Part shown: positions 47,133 to 58,105 of the stretch, piece after piece
Layout: every line of letters begins with the position of its first letter
Numbering within the stretch: position 1 is the stretch's first letter
NCBI GenBank assembly: GCA_014871385.1
Contig: CM026426.1
Coordinates: forward strand, 29,439,452 to 29,503,451
Origin: Ceratodon purpureus
Taxonomy: Eukaryota > Streptophyta > Bryopsida > Pseudoditrichales > Ditrichaceae
Direction: 5' to 3'
Length of the DNA stretch: 64,000 nt
Translations under genes and position numbers: made by a program
The notes under the pieces: generated by a model
Database searches by the model: none
What the model was told of the DNA's origin: nothing
Seen by the model: the letters and a program-made list of their open reading frames with translations, nothing else

Positions 47133-49002
47133 CATCGGATGGCACCTTCGCCATAGCCTGCTCTGTTCTCTCTTCCATCAGTCTCCGCCTTTCTTCGGCT
47201 ACTCCAAGCATCCTAGCCTTCTCCACCAAATCCGCAGGTGGCTCTCCCCAACCAAAACCCCGGTGCCATTCCGGGTGACAAATCTCCCCGCACCCTATGG
47301 CCACGCACTTGCAGCTATGCACAAAGACTACTGAAGCACAGAACGGATGATACAAGTGTCTACACGAGGATACTACCATGTCATTCTGCGGGAATGGGAA
47401 GGAACACAAGTAGCAAGCGCTAATCCTGATGAACTTGGTCTCATCTTCATAATCACACCTGGGAAAAATTGAATCAGTAGGCGCATACACCATTGGACTT
47501 GGAGTGAATTTCAGGGTACTCCTCCCTTGCTTCAATTGAAACTTCTTGGATGCAAGGGCATCAAGTTGCAATCGGCCCGACTCCAATTCTCTTGTCAATG
47601 CCTGGATCTCAGCTTCGGCAATCCCTAGCTCCCCCTGAGCGGCCGCGACCTTGACCTCCTCCTCTGCCAACTGCTCATGAATTCCCTCCGTCTTGATCTT
47701 CTTCTTGTACACACCTGCCCCTTGCTCTTCCAACGCTCTAATCAACGCCGGCTTGTTTCCTCAATGTGCCCAAGCCCCATTCACTTTGCTTGCTCTTCCA
47801 AATGGCGCCGTCAAGCCGTTGACTTGCCTCCTTCTTCAGCTCCCGCTTGTGCTTCTGCACCAAGTAAACAGCTTGCATCAAACCCTCCAGGACTTGCAGC
47901 CGCTCCTCTACTTCCCTCTTTGCCAACCTCCCACTGCTCTGTCCTCGCAAACCCGTATTTTCTTGCAAGCACACACCCGAGGCCATAGCGGACTCAAGTC
48001 CACCCTTCGACTTACCCAATGGCCCACGACCCCCCACTCTCACCGCATCCCCTTGCTCGACCTTTCCTTCCCAGCTTCGTTCAATTTTAATGCCGCGCCA
48101 CTCCTTACCTCCGACGTTGACTTTCCTCTTCTCCTCCACGCACTGGTACTCTGCAATAGACTTCTTGAGCTCCTCGAGGTTTTCCCTGTCCAAAGTGTAC
48201 CGGCTCCTTTGTCTCTTGTTCGTCTCCTCCCCGAACGCACACCAATTCACTCATTCACCACCTTCCTCGTACTCTAATGCTATCCCTTTGGCAAACCTCA
48301 CCGTGATCAGGTTCGGATTCTCCTCCTCCCCATGTTGATACAGAATTGGATGCAGGTACTTCACCTCGTCCACAACATCCAGGACTTCGCAACCTTGCCA
48401 ATAGAACCCGCTCCGACCACCATCTCGTAGAGCTTACCAAACAACTTGCTCAGAGTGTTGCAGGAGACCGTGCTTCTTCAGAAGTGATGGGGATTGTCTC
48501 CCTCGTTGGGGAGTCCATACTCAGCTTGGAAATCCGCCTTCTTCAATTCCCGCAGAGGCTTCTTCAGCCTCAAAATCTCGTCGTCGACGTCTTCCACACA
48601 CGTGAAGGCCTTCTCAGACCTCACAGTCTCCTGCCCTTTCTTCTTCGATATGGACTTCGAACCCGCAGCAGCTTCTCCCTAGAAATCGTCCCGACTAAAT
48701 TCTGCTCCTCGTAATGCGCTTGTCGGCACGTCCTTTGCTGCTCCTCCCTCCACCTTGTCCCGGCAGCGACGACGACCTCGTTCCCCTACAGCCGCCTTCT
48801 GCTCCAATACCTCCGCAGCTGGCTCTCCACTAGTCCGCCCTCCTCTACCTGACAACGCCTGCGGCTTCTTCGGCGGACCCTCCTTTCCAACATCGTCTTC
48901 ATCACTCTCCGCATCGTGACTCCTCCTTTCTCACGCCCCAATTGCTCTCCCCTTCCGCGCACTCGATGTGTCCTCGGAGCGTGCACTAGTACTTTGCTCC
49001 AT
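47133..49002 (-). pseudogene. 5' exons of the coiled-coil/RING-like host gene
   Basis: The ATG is at 49002 (MEQSTSARSEDTSSARKG). Lys/Glu-rich, mostly coiled-coil sequence follows in one main frame broken by TGA at 48931, TAG at 48679, a frame change near 48490, TAA near 48435 and TGA at 48251; another frame change lies near 47740. The last part (47745-47133) has a coiled coil (ELGIAEAEIQALTRELESGR), then a zinc motif CX2CX13CXHX2HX2C (CYLC ... CRHLYHPFC) with extra cysteines (CKCVAIGCGEICHPEWH), which is RING-H2-like. The donor GATG/GTAAGT (exon end 47133) continues in phase into the 30-base exon at 31369-31398, across the CACTA insertion. The biochemical role is unknown; the plan matches the RING-H2 gene at 4.7-8.1 kb. 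Confidence 0.65.
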
Positions 49003-49367
49003 ATTTGCCTCATCCCTCCTCGGAAACTACGCCCAAAGCCACCAACGCTACCTTCACGGCGCCAAAAGAAGCGATATTAAAATCTACAAAGTAAACCCCA
49101 CAATCCAAGCTCACCACCACCCCCTCCTAAACCCACAAGCTACGCACATGCAAGCCATAGAAAACCATTGCAAATTTCTCTACCTGGACCACAATCGCAG
49201 CTTCGGTGACGCACAAGGCAGACTGCCTTCGACCCCGAGCTCGAGAGAAGTGCGAGACAAAGCTCACCCTCGACCACCGCTCACCTAGTGTCTCCTTCAC
49301 ACCTCATACCGGCGGTCACCGATCATGCCGACACTCTTGTCACCGCGTAACTAGTGACCTCCTGTCA
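49003..49367. other. 5' flank of the host gene
   Basis: No clear promoter element was identified; short plus ORFs look non-coding. Confidence 0.3.
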
Positions 49368-49375
49368 CTAAACCC

Positions 49376-49654
49376 AAGGGTTGTTCACATGACCTCCCCG
49401 TCCGAAGTGCCGTCTGGTCTGCTCGTCCAATTGTTAGGGATTAGCGGAGGTCCATTTGACCGAGACTTAGGGTTGACCGTCCCAATCTTGCATATATTGA
49501 AGATTATCTTGCACATATTGAAGATATATACCTATTACTGTTTTTGTAGCGGACCGCTATGTCCGATAAATGTCGGGGACCGACCGGTCCGTCCATCCGA
49601 AGTGCCGTCCGGTCCGCCAGATTTGGCCCGTGTCCGTCAGTTATGACAACGCTG
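49376..49654. mobile_element. hAT-type MITE, 279 bp
   Basis: Flanked by a perfect 8-bp target duplication CTAAACCC (49368-49375 and 49655-49662). The left end is AAGGGTTGTTCACATGACC; the right end inverted is CAGCGTTGTCATAACTGAC. They share 7 of the first 9 positions and then align with a small gap. The interior has GTCCG motifs and a direct repeat (CCGAAGTGCCGTC at about 49403 and 49597). There is no coding capacity. An 8-bp duplication and CAGGG-like ends are hAT hallmarks. Confidence 0.8.
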
Positions 49655-49662
49655 CTAAACCC

Positions 49663-51284
49663 TCAGCAGTACTTCCCGCCCATTTGATCGCCGTCACCTT
49701 CAGAACCCTTGAACATCTAATCATGTAAGCCGACTTGAACATTAATTGACACTTCAGTAGTATACTCCTAGCTGCTGATTCTCTCCTATCCTAAACACAA
49801 AATATTTATTTGCATATGGTTGAATTATCATAAATAGATCTAGTCAATTTCTATTACTATGCATTACAATTTTGGTTTTTTAATTTTATTTAAGGGAGGA
49901 AAGAAAGTTCTATGTTTTGCTAATTTTTATTTTTTTTGTTTTCCTATCATCAAAATGAAATATATATATTTATAAAGTCATTGCTCGTATTTTTCCTATA
50001 TCTCTCTTCTAATTTCTATTTTCTTATTTTTTCCAAAATTTAAAAAAAAAAACACATACGTACGAGTCTTTATTCAACATACGATAAGTACTGTATTTCA
50101 AGTTTTATTTGAAGGGGGTAGAAACGATGTTCATCTAATAATTCTTCTAATTTATTTTCCGTCATTAAATTAATCATGCTAATTTCTATCTTCTTATGTC
50201 TTATTCCAAAAAAACATTCATATGTACAAATCTACCTTTATCGCATATTTAATCTATTCCAAAATTGCTCTTTCAGTCGATGATGATTAAAACTCATAAA
50301 CTTCACTTTCATTTCTCTATACACCACACCTTCAACAACTTAATCTCTCATCCTTCAACATTCTTTTTTTACTTTTTTTTCTTCCTTCTCTTCTCTTTTT
50401 TCTTCCAAAATTCATTTTTTTCCTTTCATTTTTACCCTTATTTCATTTTATTACTTCATATTTTTCTCTTCATTTATTCTTCTTCCATTTATTAAATTCT
50501 CTTCCTTTTTTATTCTTCTTTTGTTTATTAAATTTTATCCTTTCTTTTCCTTCCTCTATTTAAATATTTCAAATTTGTTTTTGTTTTCTTTATTTGTCCT
50601 TCTTTTATTTATTTTTCTTCCATTCTAGCTTTTTCCATGCCGTAGTTTGATATTTCATATTTTTCTCCTCCCTTTTCTACTCCTCCTTAATTTTCTTTTA
50701 TTACTCTTCCTTCATATCTTGTTTTTTTATCCTTTTTTTCCATTTTCTATTTAAAAATTTCATATTTTTTTATTTTTTTTAGAATTTAGCATTCTCTTAT
50801 TTACTTTTCTTCCTTTTTTTCTTTTGCGAGTGGAAGGGATAAATGAAAACAAAAATGGAAATGAAAAAATAGAAATTAAAAAAAAATTATAAAGGGGATG
50901 AAAATGAGAGTGAAAAGTGGTAGTGGAAGGGATAAATGAAAATAGTGGACGACGATGGGAAAAAACAAAAATAACGGGGGAAGAAATGATGTTCATATAC
51001 TAATTTTTAAGATTTATATTCTGTTATTTAAATCTTTAAATAGCTCTTGACAAGAAAAATGTAAAAAACAAAAAATAAACATACTACATAGAGAAGTTTC
51101 TAGGGCATTTTCCTAGTTTATTTTGAAGATGCTAAATTAGAAACCATCTATAATTCTGAAATAACAAATGTATAAATAATCAAGAGTGATCGTTTTCAAT
51201 TTGTATTTTATATGCTATTTAAAAGAAGATCATATTAGAGGCATATTATAATTTAAATGAAAATAGTTTGTATAGTGTTTTGGA
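49663..51284. repeat. AT-rich low-complexity block
   Basis: Very AT-rich. From 50250 to 50820 the plus strand is mostly C/T; from 50830 to 51000 it turns purine-rich. Near 50829 and 50922 the 21-base stretch starting AGTGGAAGGGATAAATGAAA is repeated directly. No gene. Confidence 0.6.
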
Positions 51285-54064
51285 ATGCTTCTAAAAACCA
51301 ATCACTTGACTGAACTAGAATTTATCCAAAGTTCATTTAAAAAAATCCTGAAGTCGAGACAATTGCATAACTTTCAAGCGCTTAACAAATACACAGTTCT
51401 TAGGAGCAAGATGATTCCACATTACATGGATGATGGTAATCAAATGACCAATCTGTGCAACGTCGTCTGGAAAAGCTAGGATGCTCTGTGATTCAATCAA
51501 ATGTAGATCCTGCCGCCGAGGCTGGACATCAACTCCCGCCAGCCCATGTATTTGAATTCTGCCATATGTCGAGTCGAGAACAAGTGGCCCATATGGATCT
51601 ACATCAAAGGGGATCCCTAGTGTTAGAGCACGCTATCCTGATTGGCTCATCTACATCGTCGCACCCCTCCTTTTGCATGGAATTTGAACGGCTCAGATTG
51701 AGTAAGCTAGAGTACTTATGGTACACTTAAGTACTCTAAAGACCCAATGGTACAATAGAGTTTTGCCAAAACTGCACTACCTCTAGTGTACTCCCACTCC
51801 TATGAGCTTACCAATGTGTTGGTTGACGGCTCTGGTGTAAATGTCATGAGTCAACACTTGCAAAAACACCTCGGGCTACCCCAACCAAAAACCGCCAAGT
51901 TTATCTTACGCATGGCAAATGACGATCCAATAACACCCTTGGGGATCTTAGCCATCGTGGCCAATACCACCCATGGAGTATCAACACCAGCCACTTTTGT
52001 GATCATAGATATGCCAAACAGTAGAAATTTCCCAATCATTCATGGAAGACCGTGGCTCCCAGACATGAACGCCGTACACGACTGGTCACAAAACCACATT
52101 CGCATCCAACGCCAAGGGAAGACGGTAATCATTCCTGTAGATAGTTGTATCACACGGGCCAAGGCGGCCTAGATCCGCCATAAAGCAAGAACAGATTGGG
52201 TGAAAGGACTCTGCCAAGATCAAAAAACTCTGGTACTTCACGCCAACCCTGACTTCATACCCTTAACATAAATTCACTTGGCCAGCCTGGTTACAGCAAC
52301 AGAAATAGTTGACTTGCCACCACGATTTTCTAAGGAAATAGCAGACTCAGTCACAGTTAACACGACGCCAGTGTTCCGTGCCCTTGAAAACAAAGTGGTA
52401 AATGGATGGACCCATGGTGCCAAAGACAAAGTGGAATTAGTAAACCTTGGCACCCCGGACGACCATAAGTTTATTAAATTAAATGCGGATGCTCCAGTCG
52501 CCATCAAGCAAGCTGCCATTGCTTTATTCCGAAAATACCATGATATATTTGCATGGAATCACGAAGATCTCAAGGGCATACCATGAACTGTGGCAGAACA
52601 CACAATTGACCTACTACCCAATGCCACACCAGTCCAACAACGACGCTATAGAGTGAACCCAAACTATGCCACTCGAGTCAAGGAGGAGTTGGATAAATCG
52701 TTAAAGGCTAAATTTATATCTCTTGCCGACTAAGCACCCTGGCTATCTCCCATGGTCATCATTCCGAAAAAAAATGGTGCACTATGTATTTGTATGGATT
52801 TCAGAATACTCAATGCGGCAACCAAGAAGGATCACTACCCCCTGCCATACATGGAAGAGATAATAGATGAAGTAGCTGGGCACGAGATGTATTCCTCCCT
52901 TGACTGTTTCTCAGTATACTACCAAGTCGCCATGGCGTAGCAAGACAAAAATAATTGTGCTTTTTCAACAGAATGAAGACCTTTCTGGGGCCTTTTGGGG
53001 CCTAAAATGCACCCATGACCTTCCAAAGAGTCATGGAGGTGATATTTTGTCCATACTTGAAACGCTTCTTTCGAATTTACTTGGACGACGACACTCTTCA
53101 CGGACAGATGAACGACCATGTCGCCCACTTAAAGCAAATATTTGAGGCATGCTGAGCCCACGGCATTAGTCTAGATGAAGATATATGTGTGTTCCTTTTT
53201 TTGGACGGAGTCATCTTGGGCTACATTGTTTGTAAGTATGGCAAACTCCCAGACCCAGCCAATATCAAAGACATCTTGGATATGACACCAGTCAAGGACC
53301 AAAAGGGTGTCCAACGCCTGTTGGGCCTGTCACAATTTAATCGCATTTATATCGAGCAACTTGCACACATTACAGCACCTATCACGGCTCTAAACCATTC
53401 CAAGTATACATATCCTCGAGACAGCTTAGGCAGCCTTGGACAAAATCAAGGAAGCATACACGCATGCACCAATATTGATTGCACCAGATTGAACCAAGCC
53501 GTTCCATGTCCACACAAACGCTTCTAATCTCGACGTGGGGTCATGCTAGCACAAAACATCAACGGCAAACATGACCAGCTTGTCGCCCAGGCAAGTAGAT
53601 TATTAAATCAGGCCAAGAGAAACTACTCCACAGGAGAATGGGAAGCCTTAGCTATGATCTATGTTGTGAAAAAATTTTGCCACTATCTGGTAGGAATTAA
53701 ATTCCGTTTCATGGTAGATCACCATAGCTTATTATACCTAGTCAATCAACCCCTGGTGACAGGACATGTAGCTCAATGGATTATGATACTATTAGAGTAT
53801 GATTTTGAAGTAGTATACATACTCCGGAAGAGGCACATAGTAACAGGCTACTTGTCTCGAGACACCAACACCACCGAGAAAGAAATCGTCGACTCATTTA
53901 ATGAGCTTTACATCCAGGCCATCACCGTGGTTATCCAGGACGACCAAGATTGGACTACCAACATTATACAGTATCTAACCACCGGGGGAAAGTTAGCGTG
54001 TGAGCGGAGAGCGGAGAGCGGAGATCAGAGAGTAGAAAATGGAGAGCAGAGATTTGACATTTAG
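51285..54064 (+). mobile_element. Ty3/gypsy-type pol remnant (protease, RT, RNase H)
   Basis: A decayed plus-strand polyprotein. Protease: LTNVLVDGSGVNVMSQHL with the active-site Asp at about 51826, then IIHGRPWLPDMNAVHDW. RT: WLSPMVIIPKKNGALCICMD near 52740, YPLPYMEEIIDEV, SLDCFSVYYQVAMA, and the YLDD active site (RIYLDDDTL) near 53080 in another frame. Connection: KGVQRLLGLSQFNRIY. RNase H of the Ty3 type: YSTGEWEALAMIYVVKKF and MVDHHSLLYLVNQPLVTGH. In-frame stops and frame changes are frequent (for example stops near 52584 and 52730, a frame change near 52935). No integrase was found before the sequence ends near 54064, and no LTRs were recognised. It is non-functional. Confidence 0.9.
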
Positions 54065-54427
54065 CCAAATTTCCGAAGGTAAAGTAAACCCTATAACCGT
54101 GGGAAAACACTAAAAAAAGGCATCATTTTGTTACTTTTTTTAGTATAGGAGTATAATTCCGTGGAATTCAGGGTTATCACAGGTAAAAGTTTTTTACCTT
54201 TTTTTGCTGAGGTACAAATTAGGGCTGATGTCATCATGTCGTCATGCATACAATCCTTTATATTTGGTCCCTTACTGGATCTAGATATGAGAGTTCCAGC
54301 ATCAAGTTTTTAGATCAGAATACTAAGTATTGCATAACTAATAAAGATAATTGTAGAAAAAACAAAATTCAATAAAGCACAAATTAGAGGTCTAAAAACT
54401 TCGTGAAATATATCAAAGTTCGTGTAC
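54065..54427. other. Spacer before the TGT...ACA element
   Basis: AT-rich and non-coding; GCGGAGA microrepeats lie just upstream at about 54003-54022. Confidence 0.35.
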
Positions 54428-55361
54428 TGTCGGAACACGGAAACACAACTAACATCCGGATAGCACTCTAATTGAGCGTAAACTTCCGTATTGTCACTAG
54501 GTCCCGAGTATCGTCCAGGGATTCAATAGTGTTTCACCAAGTAGTTACTTATAATCGTTCCGAGCCTTGCCACTGCTCGAATAGTGTATCCGGAACGTAA
54601 CTCCTCGACTATCTCTCACTCTCTTTCTCGTTCTCGTCAGGTGTTTCGTCCACAAACCCCAACGTCTCGGAACAGCTACCGTTTCACAACTATCCTAGAG
54701 TACTCTGGCCAGCAGGTCACACAGACGACCTCTTCCGATCCGTGAGACTACAACCACAAACCAATCTGGATCTGGGAGAACCAGGATCCGATTATCCTTA
54801 AGCGACCCGTACCACGTTCCGAATCCCCCTCTCACAGTGTACGGAACCTCTTCAGAAGTTCAGGGAGCCCGATCAAGTACTCCTCGATCCGCTTCGACCC
54901 TAGCGACGGCTATTCCGCGTGAGGTTGGGTTGGGGACGGAACAGTGAGGCTTCACTCCTACGACAATCCACTAAATCTTTCCGCTCAATTCCATTACCTT
55001 TCCGGTTCGGGTCTTGTCACAACTTCCATCACCTTCCTATCCGAGCTACAGCGGAACTCTCATATCCTTCACGGATCATTCACACTTAAATGGAAACCAT
55101 GCACAGTACTTGCAAAACACGAATACTTTACTGATAAGGAATATAGGGAGAAAACATGCAAAACGAAGACCCGGACTGCATCGCCTTCCCCGTTTAAGTA
55201 AGCAGGGGCTTTCACAAAAGCGGCGGCGCCGGCAGTCCAATCAAAAACCCTAATCCCTAGTTATCTACCTAGAATCCTACTTTACGACTAAACCGGATCT
55301 CTCGATCCAAAATCTACTCCTATAAATCCGGAAAGTGACGGCCAGTTGCAGCGAGAGGAAT

Positions 55362-57584
55362 CTACCCCATCTTCGTCTTCTTGTGGCTCTCCTGCTCGCG
55401 GTCCTTCTCCTTTGACCTGGTCACCCGTGGCTCGGATCCTCCTGCCCTCGCTGCCCGCTCCGCTTGACGCCTAGCACTCCGTTCCGCTTTTGACTCCTTC
55501 GTCTGGGCCTCCAAGGACAGCCGGGTAACGATTCGGTTCTTGGGAGTCTTGGGAGACTTCGGCAACATATGCCCGAGAGGGGTTTCGGTCGTAGGGGACC
55601 GAGTCCCAGTTCCGGCTGTCCCAACCGGGGAGCTCGCATAGGTTTCCGAGTCGGACCCGGAAATCGTAATGGGTCCCTTCTCCGCCGGATCCTTCCTCTT
55701 CCTCAAAACTCTCCGAGCACCGGAACTGTCAGCAGGGGAGTCCACCACTGGCGTTCCGGTGGGTGTAGGAGTCACCGTTCCGGTCTTGGTTGTGGGTGAA
55801 GGGGTAAGTGCCCCCTCCTGAGTCACTCGGGTCCGTCCGGTTGGTGAAATGGCCCGTCTCCATTCCGCTCCTGCTACCTCCCCTTGATAAGCCGGCATGA
55901 TCACCGACGATCCGAGTGTTGGGAGAACAGCCGGCTGCACGGGCCGGGTCACCTCTTCCGTAATCGTCCGCTCTTTGGATCGCCTAACGGTGACTGTAGT
56001 CCCTGTCACCTCCGCCTGACCGGTGGGGATCGCGCAGCCTTGCTGAACCGTGCTGGCTCCGGGTGACGCCACCTGTCCTTGGTGTTCCCGGATCATATCT
56101 ACGATCGTCCGAGCCGGCTTGAAGATATCCGCGTTGACCGCCATCTGCTCCTCAAGCTGGAGGTTGCGGTCTATTGGGGTCCGGAACGCTACCCCACGAG
56201 ATTCCCCTGCAATGGTCCGAGAGGGAGATCCGAGAAACGGATGGTTCCGACAAATGATTCCGACGCTGGGACTTCCGACTCCCGGATTGAGCAGCTGCCG
56301 AACCTTCTTCAGAATCTGGTTCATCGAGTGCTCGCATTTGGAGAGGATCGTGATGATCTTCTGCTTGTTCTCCAAATCTGCAAGCTGCAATACATTCTCG
56401 TCGAACAACCGGGCCTTGTTGACTACAGCACCCGAATTCCCCACCAACTTCCAAAGCTCCCCCAAGGTCTCCTCGTGCTCGGCATGGAACTTCCGGATCT
56501 CCTCGCTCTTCGTCGCCAGTTCCCTCGTAAGCTCCTGCACCTGAAGCTCCAACTGCTTCTTCTCACTCCGAAATTTCGGGGCGTCCTTCAAAAGCTCCAC
56601 CTCTCGGATCACCTCCTCCGGTAAACAGCCCCCGAGAGACGTACAGACCCTCCTGAACAGTGTCTCGATCCGATCGTAAGAGGCCTGCGCCCGATGAGTT
56701 TCCTCTCGAATCCCCCAGAATAGTTCAACCGGAAATCCCCGCTCGGAACTGACCTCCTTCCGTTCCGTATCTCCTCGGGCCGTGGAGGGCTCCACATGCT
56801 GCGATGCAGCGCGTTCCGATCATGACTTGGACTGAGCCTTCGTAGCGCCGGGATTCGGAATGATCGCGGTATCATCATCCCGTTCCGTGGACGCCGTATG
56901 CGAGGTTTCGCCGTGCGGTTCGACATCCATCCCTGGTGGAACCTCAGCAAAGGTGAGGAAGTTCTTCGCCGTCGTATAATCCTCCTCCTCCCTCTCCCTC
57001 AGCAAACCATACAAGTGGTAAAGGTGGTAGAGAAAAGGGCTGATCGGGGTCCGCTTCTTTCCGATCCCCGGCACCATCTTCTGCACGGTTTCCGCTATGA
57101 GCGCGGCCCAATTCACCGGACGTTCCCCCGTGTACGCTCCGAAGATGGTGTACCCGACCGTAATGGTGACCTGTTCCGGTTTCAGCGGATACAAGATCGG
57201 AACGAGGAAGGCTAAGACCTGCCTCTGTCTCCTATCCTTGCAGGCGTCTATCTCGTATCCGTTATTCTTATGGATCTTCCCGTGAAACCTATCCTGTACG
57301 TACTTATCCGTCCGGGTTGCCCAAAGGAGTCCGTTTTGCTCGAAGTCGTACGTTTCCGCCCACCGTTCCGCACTCCACAACGTGGGCTTGCCCCGGATCG
57401 TGTTGTCCCACCTATTGTCCGGTCCGTCCAGGACCTCCCTCACCATCGCCTCATTCTGCAGCAACCACGGCCGTGATAGCAAACCCTCGCACCTCATCCG
57501 GGTGAGATCGTCAATCAACTCTTCCATATCCGACTCTCTCACCGGAGTGCCGGGACTAAGAACTCTACACTGAACGTGCGCCAT
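55362..57584 (-). CDS. Coiled-coil protein of the repeat element, copy A (one in-frame TGA)
   Basis: ATG 57584 (MAHVQCRVLSPGTPVRESDM), 741 codons to 55362, interrupted by a single TGA at 56820-56822; copy B has CGA (Arg) at the matching codon. The N-terminal 220 residues look globular (PDNRWDNTIRGKPTLW, LLWATRTDKYVQDRFHGKIH, RRQRQVLAFLVPILYPLKPE, VNWAALIAETVQKMVPGIGK, ISPFLYHLYHLYGLL). This recalls gag-like or plant-transposon ORF1 proteins, a weak resemblance. Then come an acidic linker, a coiled coil (KKQLELQVQELTRELATKSE), a Thr/Pro/Ser-rich region (KTGTVTPTPTGTPV), and a basic coiled-coil tail (SKAERSARRQAERAARAGG) ending in lysines, possibly nuclear. Not a known enzyme by eye. Confidence 0.75.
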
Positions 57585-57715
57585 TTCTACGTCTCACTTC
57601 TCTCCCTTCGCGATCCGACAACTAGAAACCCGGCAATCCAACTGCCAGTGAATCGGGAAAGACAAGACACCTCACCGCTCTTTCACTCTCTACTCCCAGT
57701 CCGCAAAAAAGAACT

Positions 57716-57742
57716 TTAAACCCTAACATCCTCGCTTATATA
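57716..57742 (-). promoter_or_regulatory. TATA box and telo-box of the copy A gene
   Basis: On the minus strand, TATATAA (57736-57742) is followed by TTAGGGTTTAAA (57716-57727), about 130-150 bases upstream of the ATG. A good plant core promoter lying inside the element. Confidence 0.65.
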
Positions 57743-58105
57743 CCCAGGGCATCATAAACGCTGCGGCGGCCGGTAATTGCAGCCGCCACCGTACCGAACT
57801 AGACGCCTATCCGAGTCATGATGACTTCCGCGTTGTTTGGGATCCTAGACGCGGTTACAGTAACGGTCAGTACTCGGATCGTCAACCCTTTCCGTGTTTT
57901 CTCTCCCGAGTTTCCAGAATGAAGGTTCCGAGAATACTTCCTGCGTTAACTGTTTTAAGGTTTCTGGAGTATCCGGTTTGCGTTAACTCCTAATACAGCT
58001 AGTGTCTAGCTAGTTTTTACCTAATTAACCAAAAATGAAAAATTAATGGAATACTAACTCCGGATGAGGCTCTTCCGGTTTATTCTGAGTTTCTCGGATC
58101 CAACA

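Larger units (their letters stand above)
54428..58105 (-). mobile_element. Single-gene repeat element, copy A (TGT...ACA ends, candidate 5-bp TSD)
   Basis: The left boundary is set by comparison with copy B: both copies begin TGTCGGAACACGGAAACACA, and the sequences outside are unrelated. The right boundary is inferred. At 58105 the sequence ends in ...GGATCCAACA, whose inverse (TGTTGGATCCGAGAAACTCA) matches the left end in about 14 of 20 positions. TGTAC flanks both sides (54423-54427 and 58106-58110). The length would be 3,678 bp. It carries one minus-strand gene with its own promoter. No LTR pair was seen. The class is unassigned. Confidence 0.6.

Noticed and set aside
54428-55361. The 930-bp region of copies A and B treated as an LTR (TG start).
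   Set aside because: No second copy of this sequence lies on the other side of the gene (57585-58105), so there is no LTR pair.
54944-55714. An 85-codon plus-strand ORF conserved between copy A (54944-55201) and copy B (61457-61714) of the repeat element.
   Set aside because: The copy A ORF opens at GTG, not ATG, and about seven of 85 residues differ between the copies, no better conserved than the DNA itself. It is antisense to the element's non-coding 3' region.
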